Under the pieces are notes generated by a model that saw only the letters and a list, made by a program, of their open reading frames with translations, was not told the origin of the DNA and did not search any database. Below, piece by piece: positions 52,118 through 63,680 of a DNA stretch of 64,000 bases. A program made the position numbers and the translations under genes. Position 1 is the stretch's first letter. Each line of letters begins with the position of its first letter. Where the stretch lies: contig OX485808.1 in NCBI GenBank assembly GCA_950295325.1, positions 39,574,527 to 39,638,526 of the forward strand, given 5' to 3'. The DNA comes from Polytrichum commune (Eukaryota; Streptophyta; Polytrichopsida; Polytrichales; Polytrichaceae).

Positions 52118-52513
52118 GGGTGAGTTTCCACACTAGAATCACACCAAATTCTGGTGTGAATAAGGACAAACTTGCCCAAATATAGAGGGAATTTGGTGGG
52201 GTACGGTTAATATGTGCCAACTAGCTACTCCCATCTTCTCAAATCTGGGCCCACCTACTAACCTCTTCCTCCAAGTTAAAACCTCTTCCTCCTTCTAAAA
52301 CCGGTCTTCAATCTTTTGGGGACTGGCACTTGTAGGTTAAAGATTTTTTAGTGGAAGCATGGAAGTCTAGTGGCCCGTGTCCACAACCCACCACATTCTA
52401 GTGAACCGCCATAATGTGGTTAGATGGCAGCTTGTGCTTAACTACATGTGAACACCTCTGACCCATTATTTTCTAGAATCCAATAGGCAATTGCCTTACA
52501 TGGAAACTCACCC
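52118..52513. mobile_element. PIF/Harbinger-type MITE, GGGTGAGTTTCCA ends
   Basis: Left end GGGTGAGTTTCCACAC and right end TGGAAACTCACCC are inverted repeats. TTA flanks both ends (52115-52117 and 52514-52516). 396 bp, non-coding. Confidence 0.87.
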
Positions 52514-52939
52514 TTAGTAGGCTTGGTAGGCTTGGGCTTACATAGTAAGATGATGCTTTGTAACAGCATGGATCCACGCAAGTTATAACATACACGTGTA
52601 CATTGGTATGGTTGGGTAGCAGTGACTACCCAAACAAAATCACCCACCTTGGCCTTTACATGTTAAGGCTCACATACCTTCAGTGACCACGTGGGAGATG
52701 CCAAGCTAGTGACTCCGTCAACTGTTGGCCCACATGCCCAATGGCAATAGACCTAGAGAAAAGTAAAGTTCATTGTGTAGATGTTTTATTGGCTCTATCC
52801 CATATCACATGATAGAAGCATTGTGAAGATTGCCTTTAAGTGGTAATAGGGCCCATGTAATGTGTGTTAGAACTTAATGGATAACGTTTGGTGAAGCTCA
52901 ACAAAAGCTCAATGAAGTTCCAATTTAATATGAAAAGAG

Positions 52940-53322
52940 CTACAACAAATATTATATCTAGTGTCACCAATTCTTATTATCTTGCTCAGCACTAATTGTA
53001 AATCCTAGTGTAGTGTCACCAACACTCAATGTTAACCTAACATTATTTGTTATTCTTTGTAAAAAAAATTTCAAGGATTATAGATTTATAGTGTTAGCAA
53101 TTACCATCACCTACTAAGTGATTTTTCATCTAAATTTCAATCATTTATGAAAATATTTCATCACAGATTTGTTATGATGCAAATTATGCCAAACTTTGTT
53201 TCAATAATTGGCATTTCAATGAATGAAAAGTAAGCTGGGATGACAGTACTTGCAAACTTATTCTTAAAAAATGTCACTAGAAAAGTTACAACAGTGACAT
53301 AAAATACAATACTTAGTGTAGT
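52940..53322. mobile_element. MITE family R3 copy, about 380 bp
   Basis: Shares with 10752-11108 the order TAGTGTCACC, CACTAATTGTAAA, TAGTGTCACCAACACT, GATTATAGATTTA, CACCTACTAAGTGATTTTTCATC, TTCAATCAT, AAGTAAGCTGGGATGACAGT and the closing CAGTGACATAAAATACAATAC. The ends are TAGTGTCAC-type inverted repeats. Confidence 0.8.
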
Positions 53323-54599
53323 ACAGTAATTAAACATAGTTACTTTACTAAAACGTCATTTAAGGACCAAGCCTCTTGTGACAAAGCCACATTCCCTTAT
53401 TTGTTGCTTTTTAAGTATGTTCTTTATGTGCCAATATGGTCAAAAAAATTGATTGGAATTTGGCATGCCATCACAAGCAGTGTTTGTTTTTGCACAATTG
53501 TGAAGTAGTGGACATGGTGGTGACCACTGGAAGTGAAGGAGCATTTCCTATGGAGGTTATGAATGAAAATAGCTTATAACAACAACAAAATGACAATTTA
53601 ATCCTTTATCACTCTGAAAAGAATGGTCAGCCCACATATTTAAAAGTTCGGTTTGCTGCTCTCCATCTAACATGCTAAATAGAATAGATAATATACATAA
53701 CGTACAATAAAAATGAAAAATGAATTTCTTTGCCCAGTAGATCCCTCAGGCTCCATCATCCTGACAGGCAGACAGGATTAGTGCAATATCCAGAGTGAAG
53801 AAAACTGAACTCGTAAAGGAAATGAGCAAGGCCACAAACTCGATATGCAGCCTGTGCAGGTGGTTGCAGCACAAAAGCAACCTCAACAACCAATTCATCC
53901 AGCCAGTTGAACAAGGAAGTGGCGCACATTACACCTCATTGAAGGTCATGATCAGAGAGGGAAACTTGAATTCCTCTCAAAAGTCTCCTGCAAGGTGCAA
54001 GCAACATCATCATCAGATGTAACATGACTATAACTCTATTTACATATTTACAATAAATAAAATATTAGTCTGTACAGATGGACTTCTATATGATAGACCT
54101 ACACAAAGGGACGGTTGCTTCCCCTAGGAGGGATTCCCAGTCAATATGTTGAAAGGACTAAAAATCTTTGCAAGGGTGATCATGGCGATAGAGTTATCAG
54201 TTGTGGAGCACCCCTTTTATAATAAGGGTAAATCTGCTGGGATTTTGCGTGATGCTCAGCAGAACTCTTGTTCCTGGCATGTATCCTGCACAAGCCCTCA
54301 GAAATAGCTTATGGTGGCAAATCCGATGAGGAGTAATTAATCTTTGTCATGGCACAAAGACATTTTCCTACCAATGGATGATGGCCTTGCACCAACAATG
54401 ATTGATGTTGAGTATAAGTTCAGATGATACTGTGAATCCGAGAGAAATCAATGTCTTCTCCAAGGTTGTCACATGCTTTTACTCACCAGTGGGGCGAACC
54501 TTCTGCATTCTGCTATTCAAGCTATTGTGGATCCAAATGTTTGCTGAACAATTGACCTGCAATCCGTCTTTAGGTTTCCTAATTTTTATCTTTTAACAG
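53323..54599. other. Spacer and probable 3' flank of the RCC1-repeat gene
   Basis: No gene recognised. A moderately GC-rich stretch at about 53740-54020 has an 75-residue frame on the plus strand without known motifs. Sequence adjacent to 54600 is probably the 3' UTR of the minus-strand gene. Confidence 0.4.
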
Positions 54600-57500
54600 C
54601 TACTTTGATGTCAACGTTGAGGTGAACACTTCAGTGGGCATCGTCAAGGTTTCCACGTCTGCGATTCCAAATTGAAACCTTTCATTGTCTCCCATGCCAA
54701 GAACAACACCCTTCTTTGTTAAAGCTAAGGTGTGGTATTGTCCAGCGCTCACAGAAACCACTTTTTGATCCCCTAGAGTTCCAGCAAGTGAATGAGGGCG
54801 GAGCACTTTGTCCTTATCAGCTGGGCCTCGCACACCAAGGCTATCATAGGCACGCCATCCGAAGGCATAGAGAGTTCCATCGTCAGCCAATACAAACGTC
54901 TTCCTTCGACTTGCTGCAACCTACATGGATCAGACAAAATATCAACAACCACAAACCGTGTTGAGAAGATTGTTACAAGATTTATTATGAACACACCTAT
55001 TTCAAGTCAAATACATCCAATGCAAGATATTTGGATTTCCCCCCACAATGATGTACTTTTAAACTTGATGTGCTATGTTGTATGGGCTATCAAAAGAATT
55101 TACATAAGAAAATCACAAGCTAAGGTTAATACAAGATGCACCAATTTGTACATTTGAGATTGCCTTAGCTATCAATGGAGAAATAAAACTCGGACAAACT
55201 TGTGTGGATATTGTTACAAGGCATAAATTCAACAATTTGGAAAACAAGATGCCAACCTGGACAACACGAACATCCTTCAAACTGGAGACTAGCAATGGTG
55301 TCGTTTGGTCTAGCTCAACTCCATGCCCTAGAGCTCCACAGTACCCCTTGCCCCAAGTGTACACCTGTCCAGTGAGTAGTTCACTTCATGTTAGATACCA
55401 ATCCAAGGAACCACGACATTCTATTATTATTTATCTTTACTTTCTATTATATTATACACCTTCTGCCATATATAGAGTAACTTTTTTTTTGAAAGTATAA
55501 AACCTTCACTACATGGAAGGCCCTTAGAAGGTGCAACACGTACTTGCCCCAAGCAATCAATTGCCACTGAGTGTTCAGCTCCGGCTACCGCGGTTGCTAA
55601 GAACAACTCATCGAAACCTCCATGCTCTACCTTCCTTGGCCGCAACTCATTAGCAACATCATCATGACCCAAGCAATGGTTGGAGCCATATCCCCAAGAG
55701 TACAGTGCACCAGATCGTGTCACAGCTAAGGTGTGACAAATGCCTGCTGAAATTTGAGCTACAGGGTTTGATTCACCAAATTCCTCAACCTGCATCGGTC
55801 TCAATTGCTCTTGGAGATTTCCATGTCCTAGTTGACCCTGGGCGGCACAACCCCACGAGTACACTTCCCCTGACCTTGTCAATGCGATAGTGTACTTTTG
55901 TCCAGTAGATACTTGCTGGAGGGGGGTACTCTTGAGAGAAGTCACCAAAGCAGGCTTGGAGATGGCCTTCCCATTTTCGCCAACTCCACAGCAGCATGAA
56001 GAGTTGTCTCCAAATGTATACAACTACACAAACCACATGCCACATGGAATTCAAGACTCCTATTAATTTGCAAATGATGCCTAAAATATCCAAGGATATG
56101 TTGGCCACAGGGTGAAGGGGTAATTCGTGCTGCGATTGTTGTGTACATGCATGTCCCATCTTCCGATCCTGTCATTGTATCTAATTGTACATTGTTTTGC
56201 ACGAATTTGATATGGATGATAACATTTATTCAACCTCTGAGGATAACTTTCATGTTCAAGGAGATGTTCATATAACAAAGACATTATACACCAGCAACAG
56301 TACTCATCAATTTCACTATTGAATTAATTTGTATTCCTGGAATCTACTGATATAAGTCTATTTCCCTGCCAGACTGTTCCATATTAGCCCAGCGACACGG
56401 CTATGCCAGTGACGATGAGCAAGAATCATAATGTTGACATCCTGGTCTCTTGTTCGATACTGCCTAATGTTGACAACATGGTCAATGATGCACTACGCGC
56501 GGAGGAAGTTTTTACTCACTTCGCCAGTTTCGGTGATAAAGGCAGCATGGCTATGGCTGCCAGAGATTTGAACTATGCGTTGTGCAGGTTGTGTACAAAA
56601 CTGAGCTGGAGCTATGCGCGTACTCGTAACAGCGGGGGTCAAGTCCAAGACCTCGATCCACATTCCACAAACGAAAAGGTTTCCGTTCTCGTTAACCAGA
56701 AGACTGTGGTACTTCCCAGCTGCCACAAGAACCTGCGAGAACCATGACCAATAACCATGACCAACAGAGAATCACCCATGAACGGTAACAAGGACCAAAG
56801 ACATACACTGTAAAAACCATACAAATTTCGTCAATTCCAAAAGAAGGAACGTAAAACTGCTGGCACAATATATTTTTCAAAATCTTTTCTGAAGGAGAAT
56901 ATTGTTGCAACAGAGATAATGACCATGGAGATCAGCAAACCCGTAATCTGTACAATAACAGGCAGCATTGAACATGACATGCCTTATCATGTGAGTAAAA
57001 TCCTCCTGAGAGAAGACTCCAATTCAGTCAGGAAGAAAATTTGTGTCGATCATAACATGGTCAATATTCCTGGTATTCAATCAAAAGCTTCTAATGGTGA
57101 TCTTATACCTATTCCAAAGAATAATTTATATTTCCTTAAATTAAAAATAAGACAGAATCTTCAAAGTAAGCGAATATGGAGGATGGAACCTACTCATTTA
57201 GAGGTATTGATAAACCACTAAAACCCATAGCATTATGCGAACCTCAAAAAACACAATTCCCTTATAGCATAGATCTAGACCTTCTGGATTAGAGCAGCAA
57301 CGTACGTAAACGTAAGTACTTGATTGGCAGAGCAATAATCAGAGGGGTGTAGGAACGAGTCCAATTTATTGTAGATCGCAAGGTATGCAGTGCAATGCAA
57401 GAAGACATCTGAAGAGGAAAAGTTACTTTGTTTCTATCATCACCGGAGCATCCAGCAGGCTGCTGCAAAGCTCGCAAGAAGCGCAGAATGAGCTTCCAAT

Positions 57501-57750
57501 TTCCCTCGCATTTCGCCAGCAGTTCAGAGCGTGCTCGACCCGGCATATATTGAAACAAAGGTAGCTTCTGACACATGTGATGAGCAGCTAGCTCCGTAAT
57601 GGACTTGAATCTGTAAGGTTCAATCCCACTCGCCGCGCGAAACAGGTATGAGGACACCTCTAAGTTAGCTAAATCCAGCGCTTCCAGTTTTCCATTGAAG
57701 AGTATTTCTTGAAGTATGTATGGAGGTAAGGTTTCAAACCCGGACGCCAT
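54600..57750 (-). CDS. F-box-like plus RCC1-repeat (beta-propeller) protein (5 exons)
   Basis: Plant RCC1-family protein with an F-box-like N-terminus, resembling the Arabidopsis At3g15430 type. Exons on the minus strand: 57750-57427, 56732-56520, 56023-55544, 55364-55257, 54920-54600. They total 1446 nt and 481 residues in frame. Residues 1-108 (LPPYILQEILFNGKLEALDLANLE in two helices, ending near CEGNWKLILRFLRAL) replace a classic F-box. About seven RCC1 blades follow, with signatures YHSLLVNENGNLFVCG, YTIALTRSGEVYSWG, CHTLAVTRSGALYSWG, EHSVAIDCLGQ|VYTWG, FVLADDGTLYAFGW and YHTLALTKKGVVLGMG. LGHG motifs occur three times. The first blade (about residues 125-150) is degenerate and lacks its GHG. 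The biochemical role is unknown; partner binding or a ubiquitin-ligase adaptor role is inference. The 5' flank is tandemly duplicated. Confidence 0.9.
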
Positions 57751-57920
57751 GATTTGCTCCGGGTGTATTTAATTCACTGGATATCAGTCTTGAGAATGAA
57801 AAACTTCCAAGTAACTCGCTCTTGGAGGTTTCTTGAAACTGATACCAGATATGAGCTGCCAATGCAACCGTAGATGTGCAATTCGACTTATGAGTAAAGC
57901 GAAAATTTCTCTTCAAGTTC

Positions 57921-58650
57921 AAACACTTTATCAGTGAGCTTCACTTTGTTGTTTCACCTACACCCTACTTCTCAGAAACAGTGCTGTCGCCCAGATTTCA
58001 AGGCTAAGGTAGACAGGCCGATCGAACAAACATCTGCATTTTATTTCTTCTCCAATCCAGCAAACTCGGCGGATGCGAGAGAGCTTCACCGCACTGTCAG
58101 TTTTTCGAAAGGATCGGCAGTGGCTACAATGCAATAAATTGATCAAGAAAAAGAAATCTATATCTTTCTTTTCAATCCCGCAATGCACCGAAGCTTCATA
58201 ACTCCTAAACACCACGAGTAGCCTGACTCCGTGATCGGGAAATGCGTCAAGAGGAATCAAGCCAATTTGAGACAACAGAGTCCAAAACACTTTAGCAGTG
58301 AGCTTCACTTTCTTGTTTCATTTACACCTAACTTCTCAGGATCTGTGCTATCACCGAGATTTCAAGGGTAAGGTAGACAGACCAGTCGAACGAAAAAACT
58401 GCATTCAACTCCTTCTCTAATGCAGCGAAAATCGGAGGATGCCACGGAGGTTAACCACGCTCTTAGCTATTCCAAAGGATCGGCACCAGACTGAAGTAGC
58501 TAAATTCAAAAAAGATTCTTATGTGTTTCTTTTCACTCCCGCGATGCACCGGAGCTTCAAAATTCCTAACTACCACGAGTAGCTTGAATCCGTGATCGGG
58601 ACATACATTGAGGAGAAAGCAAGCTAACTTGAGAAAAGAGAGTCCACAAA
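57921..58650. repeat. Tandem duplication, about 364-bp unit, in the 5' flank of the RCC1-repeat gene
   Basis: Copy 1 is about 57921-58286 and copy 2 about 58287-58650. Shared landmarks in order: ACACTTTA(T/G)CAGTGAGCTTC, TTCTCAG, GATTTCAAGG, AAGGTAGACAG, AAAGGATCGGCA, TGTTTCTTTTCA-like, CCCGC(A/G)ATGCACCG(A/G)AGC, CACCACGAGTAGC or TACCACGAGTAGC, TCCGTGATCGGGA, AGAGTCCA. Confidence 0.88.
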
Positions 58651-60109
58651 TTACCGACACACTAAATTCAATAATTTTTCCAGAGATCTCTCTATCGCGG
58701 CGGCCACAATACTTATAAGTTCACGATCGCGTGGACGCGGGCATTGAAGCACACGTTCCGCAAAGCAGAGGCTAAACGGGAGCTACATTTATTCAAGCAC
58801 GCAAGCAGACTCTTCAGTGCGGAAATTCCTCTATTCTGAACCAAAATAAGCAGCGAGGGGATCCATACGTAGAGCGCCAGAAGCGGAGCGTGTGGAAGTT
58901 GACAGTGAAAACGAAGCAGCAAGGAAAGTCTAGTAGAGCGACGATGGAGGGAACGCGAGAACAATAAAGTCGGAGACGACATAGCTGGAGGTCGATAATA
59001 CATGCCATAGTGCACACGGTGGTAGGGTAGCAACCTAAGGCCGCGCCCACGACCCGCGGTGGTGGGGTCTGGTTATTTTTGGAACACCCAAAGCTTGGCC
59101 TGCACTCCAAAGGCACTGGTGATTTGCGATTCTAAACATTGAATGTCTGTGATTATTCTATGATTTCGTGGATGAAGTAGCCAGAAGTGTTACTTAAAAT
59201 CATACAAATTGCATGAGGTTGCCAACTTGTGGATGAATGTGTATAAATCTGGATGAAATTTTGCATAATCATTCATATCTGGCTTCGTCACTTCAAGAGT
59301 TGTAGCCAATCCCTCCTCTCTTGAAAATTTGAAATAAAAATCATTGCTCAAGGTTTGAGCAATGAGTTACTTAACCCTTTATTGCCAGCAGAGATATTCC
59401 AATGAACTTAGAACTTTCATTCCACTGTTGATGTCAGGAGTAATTCACCTCACTATCACCGACACATTTTATGATGGGCCACTTGTTTGTAGAAACCAAC
59501 TCCATTATAAAGGTCTAGGAAGAAACGTTTCTTTGTTTTAGCAAAACATGAGAAGATCTAACATTCACAAACTTGAAGTTTTCCAAGTTAAGATAGCTAG
59601 TGAAAATCTTGTATTTTTTTTTGGTTTAATTCGGACAACATGGTGGATGAATTGGTATTTTTAGTAGGGACCCTGCATGGTTCTCGGTGTCAATAAAAAA
59701 ATACGGTGAGGCATATTGCCCTATTTTAGAGAGTTAAATCTCTAGCTTTAGAAAGTGATAGAAAGTTTCAATATCTACATATGTGAGAAAAACAATTGCT
59801 AAAAATTACTTCTCTTTGAGCAAGATTTGAGCATTTGAATTGAGGAGTCTCGTTTTGGGAAATATAGGCCACCTAGGGAGAAGAGGATCAAATATGCACA
59901 CAAAATTTGATGTGAAAAAATTACAAATGCCCTAAGAGCAAGCCTAGTGACTTCCTGCATCTGGATCCGGAAACAGAAAGTGGCCTCCGTCTGGGATGCA
60001 AGAGCAGATGCACGTAAGCCACCCACTCACCTTGCATCCCTTGCCACCGACAAGTAATTGCTTACCTAGCATTATGTAATTCTTTCTGACTTTCCTCGAC
60101 TAGGAGTTG
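58651..60109. other. GC-richer stretch then AT-rich spacer
   Basis: 58690-59070 is notably GC-rich and partly open on the minus strand (106 codons at 59033-58713) but shows no domain; it may be a promoter or leader for the RCC1-repeat gene. From 59070 on the sequence is AT-rich with no gene seen. Confidence 0.4.
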
Positions 60110-61255
60110 CCGGTAAATGAGAAATAAAAATTGTACAATCAGTAATTAAACGAGAAATGATTACTTTGAGTAAACACATAATCATAAATAGTAATTATGT
60201 ACATATTAATTAGTTTATAATCATAATAGGCTATAATCATAAATATGTTATTAAATAGGTTATAATAATAAATATTAATTAATTATGTGCAGATTAATCA
60301 AATAATCAAGTAATATGAATAACTAGTAACTAGTAATAGTGATTTATATTATATTACTTATATAATCATGTTTTTATATAAATAATTATATAAACAGAAA
60401 ATTGGATAATTGGATAATATATAACCAGAAAATTATATAGAAGCATATACTTATATTAAATATTTAGATCATTTGTATTACATATTATTGGTATGTATTA
60501 TATATCTGAACATAGTATAAATGTCGTCCATATTCATTTTTGAAATATTAAAATTTATTATATAATCCATTTCATCTACAAATTTATAAGTACAAGTGTA
60601 AGTATTTGTAATAAAAGCACTGATCGTTAGTGTCATCGATTCCATTTGTTTTGTGCAAAAATCAATACTAATTGTGAACAACCCATGTAGTGACACTAAA
60701 ACTAAATGTCAAACTAACATTTTTGGGCATTATACATTCACAATGTTGCTATTACTGTTACTTACATAGTGTTTTTAAGTCCACATTTTAATCATCCATT
60801 ACAATATTTCATCATTGAACCACATACCACTCGACTATAGGTGTTTGATTATTGTTGTTAATATTAAATGGTAAGTTTAGCTCAAAATAAACACTAATAA
60901 AGATTATTATTTTATTCATTAACTAGTTTAACATTAAATAACTTAAACTAAAAAATGCTCATTCAATTGAAAATATGATTATTATGTCAATTTACTAAGT
61001 AACTGAGAAAGAAATACTATATAATCAGTAATTAAATGAAAAAGGATTACCTAGAATAAATAGATAATCAGAAACAGCTATTATGTATATATAAATTATC
61101 CAATAATCATAAATAGGTTATAATTAGAAACAGGTTATTAATTAGGTTATAATATGGAATATGTTATAATTAGGTTATAATCAGAATTAGTAATTATGTA
61201 TGTATTAATTAAATATTCACATTATATGAATAACTAGTAATAAGTAACACGGAAA
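60110..61255. repeat. Direct repeat of about 230-bp AT-rich segments
   Basis: 60110-60345 and about 61000-61250 share GAGAAA(T/G)AAA, ATAATCAGTAATTAAA, GATTAC, TAATTATGTA(C/T)(A/G)TATTAATTA, ATAGGTTATAAT words and ATATGAATAACTAGTAA. The copies are about 885-890 bp apart and flank an R3 MITE fragment. Very AT-rich, so the boundaries are uncertain. Confidence 0.6.
60608..60835. mobile_element. Partial MITE family R3 copy
   Basis: Matches the left 60 percent of the R3 copies: TTAGTGTCATCGATTCCATTTG, ACTAATTGTGAACAACCC, GTAGTGACACTAAAACTAAATGT, GGGCATTATACATTCACAATG, then TTTAATCATCCATTACAATATTTCATCA. The right part is missing. Confidence 0.7.
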
Positions 61256-61584
61256 TCATATTGGAAATAGTTAGGCCAACAATTAACTACTAAATAGACA
61301 ATCATTAAATAGCAGTTAAGATATTACCATGTCTTGTCGAAGACCAGTCTTGATGTACCTATCTCCAACCAGGTTGCCACAATCTCGAGTTGTCTTTAGT
61401 GGATACGGCAATAAAGACCCTTGTCCTACCCTGATAACATGCTCCCTACATATTTCAACGAAATGCAAAGAGTTTTGCTCTCCCCCTAAATTTCTTCATC
61501 CAAGCATTGCAGGTAGCAAGCTGACTGGGCCACTTCACTGCATCGCATATGTAAAAGTGCATATGTAGGGTGAGTGGCCTTGCC

Positions 61585-61757
61585 CTAACACTCGCACATG
61601 CGGAGATTCTCATATCCAAGGAGCAAGCACGCCGCTCGCTCATTATTCTAGTGACTGAAGGGTTGACGTGGAGGCCCAAGGTGACATGCCATAGACCAAA
61701 ACACATACTAATTTAATTTCATAAGTCAACAAGGTGATGTGAGCTTTTGAACGTACA
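61585..61757. repeat. Diverged partial copy of the transporter 3' end and its downstream flank
   Basis: GGAGATTCTCATATCCAAGGAGC, GTTGACGTGGAGGCCCAAGGTGAC, and TAAGTCAACAAGGTGATGTGAGC correspond to GGACATTCTCATCGCCAAGGAGC (62352), CCGACGTGGAGGGGCGAGGTGAC and CAAGTCAACAAGGTGGTAAGGAGC (up to 62575). Reading frame is lost. The copy stops where the R2 MITE begins. Confidence 0.72.
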
Positions 61758-62219
61758 CTCTAAACTCCGTAGTATCACGCCTCTGGCAACTAAAGTGCAT
61801 GTGGTATTACGGAGTTTTGTAGTGTTAACATGGATGCATTATACTAGTGAATTAATGTAGCATGTGACACTATGGAACAACACAAAGTGCAACTTATTAA
61901 ATGGTGTGGTGTGGTGTGGTCCACTCCACTTGGCCTTCCCGGGCGATGTGGCATATGCATGCACCAACATTCAACAAGTGGCATAAGCAGAAGAAGAAGA
62001 ATAAGAAGGTGACACTCCACATATTGACACATGGTGCAATGCACGGGTGTGGGTTGACTTCTTGGGTGGTTTGCATTCATGACACAATTTGTGATATAAG
62101 GGAGAGAAAGGTGACAATAAGGAGTGAGATTTGAAGTACGAACATCTGTTCCCTAGGGTTTCGGGATATGAGAGAGTGAGTGACATTATGGGGGTTGATA
62201 TTACGGAGTTTAGGGTGTA
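61754..62219. mobile_element. MITE family R2 copy, opposite orientation
   Basis: Left TACACTCTAAACTCCGTAGTA, right TTACGGAGTTTAGGGTGTA. The body is the reverse complement of 4517-5004, including GGTCCACTCCACTTGGCC and GGTGACACTCCACATATTGACA. The left end carries an extra inner palindrome (TAGTATCACG ... GTGGTATTACGGAG). Confidence 0.88.
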
Positions 62220-62386
62220 TGTGGGAAAAGCAACCAAATTGGTAAAGCACAAGATCCGACCGTGTGAAAGAAGATGAACGATTGATCATAGGTACACAAA
62301 ATTGCATGTGAAGAATTTACAAATGCCCCAACACTCACGTGGGCGGGTGGGCGGACATTCTCATCGCCAAGGAGCCCTCGAGCATG

Positions 62387-62467
62387 CAACTCACTCACTC
62401 ACTAATTAACTCACTCACTCACTCACTAATTAACTCACTAACTCACTTACTAATTAACTCACTCACC
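62387..62467. repeat. CACT/CTAATTAA microsatellite
   Basis: Repeated ACTC and CTAATTAACTC words over about 80 bp, just downstream of the transporter stop codon. The related segment at about 61590-61757 lacks the expansion. Confidence 0.9.
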
Positions 62468-62471
62468 CCAC

Positions 62472-62982
62472 CTATTTTAAAGACTTAAGGTCCGACGTGG
62501 AGGGGCGAGGTGACTTGGCATAAAGAGAGACATACACCACTCTAATTCTACAAGTCAACAAGGTGGTAAGGAGCACGCCGAACGTGCACACGCCAGCCAT
62601 AATGTAGAACGTGAGCCTGAAGCAATGGGCACCAGTGCACACTTGCGCTTTCTCCAACAAGCTTGGCCACAAGAACAGGAGGCGCGCGGAGTCTTTGGCC
62701 GCTTCTCGATCGTAGATGTACCCTGCGATGAGGCCGGAGAAGAGGAGGGATCCCAGCGGATTGGCCATCGTTAAAAAATTGTAAATCATGCCGAAGTGCT
62801 TCAGCCCGAAGAGCTCCGATGCGGTGGGGACCACGATGGAGAAGTGCACTCCGTAGCAGAGGCCGAGGAGGACCGATCCGACGTACAGGGATCCTGGCCA
62901 TGCGGATGCGAACAGAAGGTGAGCGAATATCATGCACACTTGTGCCGCTCCCATCCAGACCGTCCTCGGAATTGCATTGGTC
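62472..62982 (-). CDS. Nodulin-like / NFD4-like major facilitator transporter, 3' exon only
   Basis: This is the last exon of a plant nodulin-like MFS protein, a membrane transporter family of mostly unknown substrate. After acceptor cctcgcag at 62983-62984 it reads TNAIPRTVWMGAAQV, then AWPGSLYVGSVLLGLCYGVH, VPTASELFGLKHFGMIYNFL, NPLGSLLFSGLIAGYIYDREA, and the closing cysteine motif CTGAHCFRLTFYIMAGVC, all family hallmarks, with four or five hydrophobic segments and a short cytosolic tail ending SDLKSLK. The rest of the gene lies beyond the right edge, so the intron is over 1 kb. GC content is much higher than in the flanks. Confidence 0.92.
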
Positions 62983-62984
62983 CT

Positions 62985-63460
62985 GCGAGGATGTGCAAAT
63001 GATGATGGTATGGTCAGTTTTAGATGCCAGAAACCCTAATCCGAAGTGTATTCAGCATCTGTCTGTGAGCAATCACTCAGACATCTCGATGAGGGCATGG
63101 TGTGGTAAAGGTAAAAGCGATGAAAATAGAAAAACACAAATTTGTGGAGCGGATTAGCATTGGCTCTGCAAGGATGTGAAATTGACGGTACAGTCAGGTG
63201 CCAGAAATCCAAACCCTAAGTGTAACGAGCGTCTAGCCTGCAAGCGATTACTCAGACATCTCAATGAGATATGATGTAGCAGAGACGAACGAGATGGAAA
63301 TAGCATACATACAAGTGTGTAAGGAGGATTAGTATTGGCTCTGCAAGGCGGTGACTTGATGAAACAGGTAGGTGACAGAAGCCCTGACCCGAAGGATATT
63401 GAGGACCTGCCTGCAGATGAGTGCTTCGAGATTTCAATGAGACATGTTATAAGGTATGCG
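62985..63460 (-). repeat. Tandem repeat in transporter intron copying the splice acceptor
   Basis: Units of about 175-183 bp. On the plus strand GCATTGGTCCTGCGAGG at the exon edge reappears as GCATTGGCTCTGCAAGG (63158-63174) and GTATTGGCTCTGCAAGG (63332-63348). Each is followed by GGTCAG / AGTCAGGTGCCAGAAATCC / AGGTGACAGAAGCCC and CA(C/T)TCAGACATCTC or equivalent. About 2.7 units. Confidence 0.85.
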
Positions 63461-63469
63461 TGCGTTTAT

Positions 63470-63680
63470 GTGGTCACTCTTCTTGATTGGACACCTAAAT
63501 ATTTGAGTGGTATGTGGTATGTGGCATGGGTTGTAGTTAAGAATGGACACTAAACGACAAGTGCTCCGAGAAGATTGGACTGTTTGCTAAGAATATAGAC
63601 ACTTTGCGATGTTCAATAGATAACACAATTGGGAGGATCTATGTGATTGTTTAATGAGAAAGAATTCTTCACTTTCACCT
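63470..63680 (+). repeat. Dispersed repeat R1, partial copy
   Basis: GGACACCTAAATATTTGAGTGG, GACACTAAACGACAAGTGCTCC, GAAGATTGGACTGTTTGC, AACACAATTGGGAGGATCTATGTGA follow the R1 order. It lies in the long intron of the transporter gene. Confidence 0.65.

Noticed and set aside
58713-59116. Minus-strand frames of 100-106 codons in a GC-rich stretch
   Set aside because: No domain and no supporting splice sites; more likely promoter or leader of the RCC1-repeat gene.
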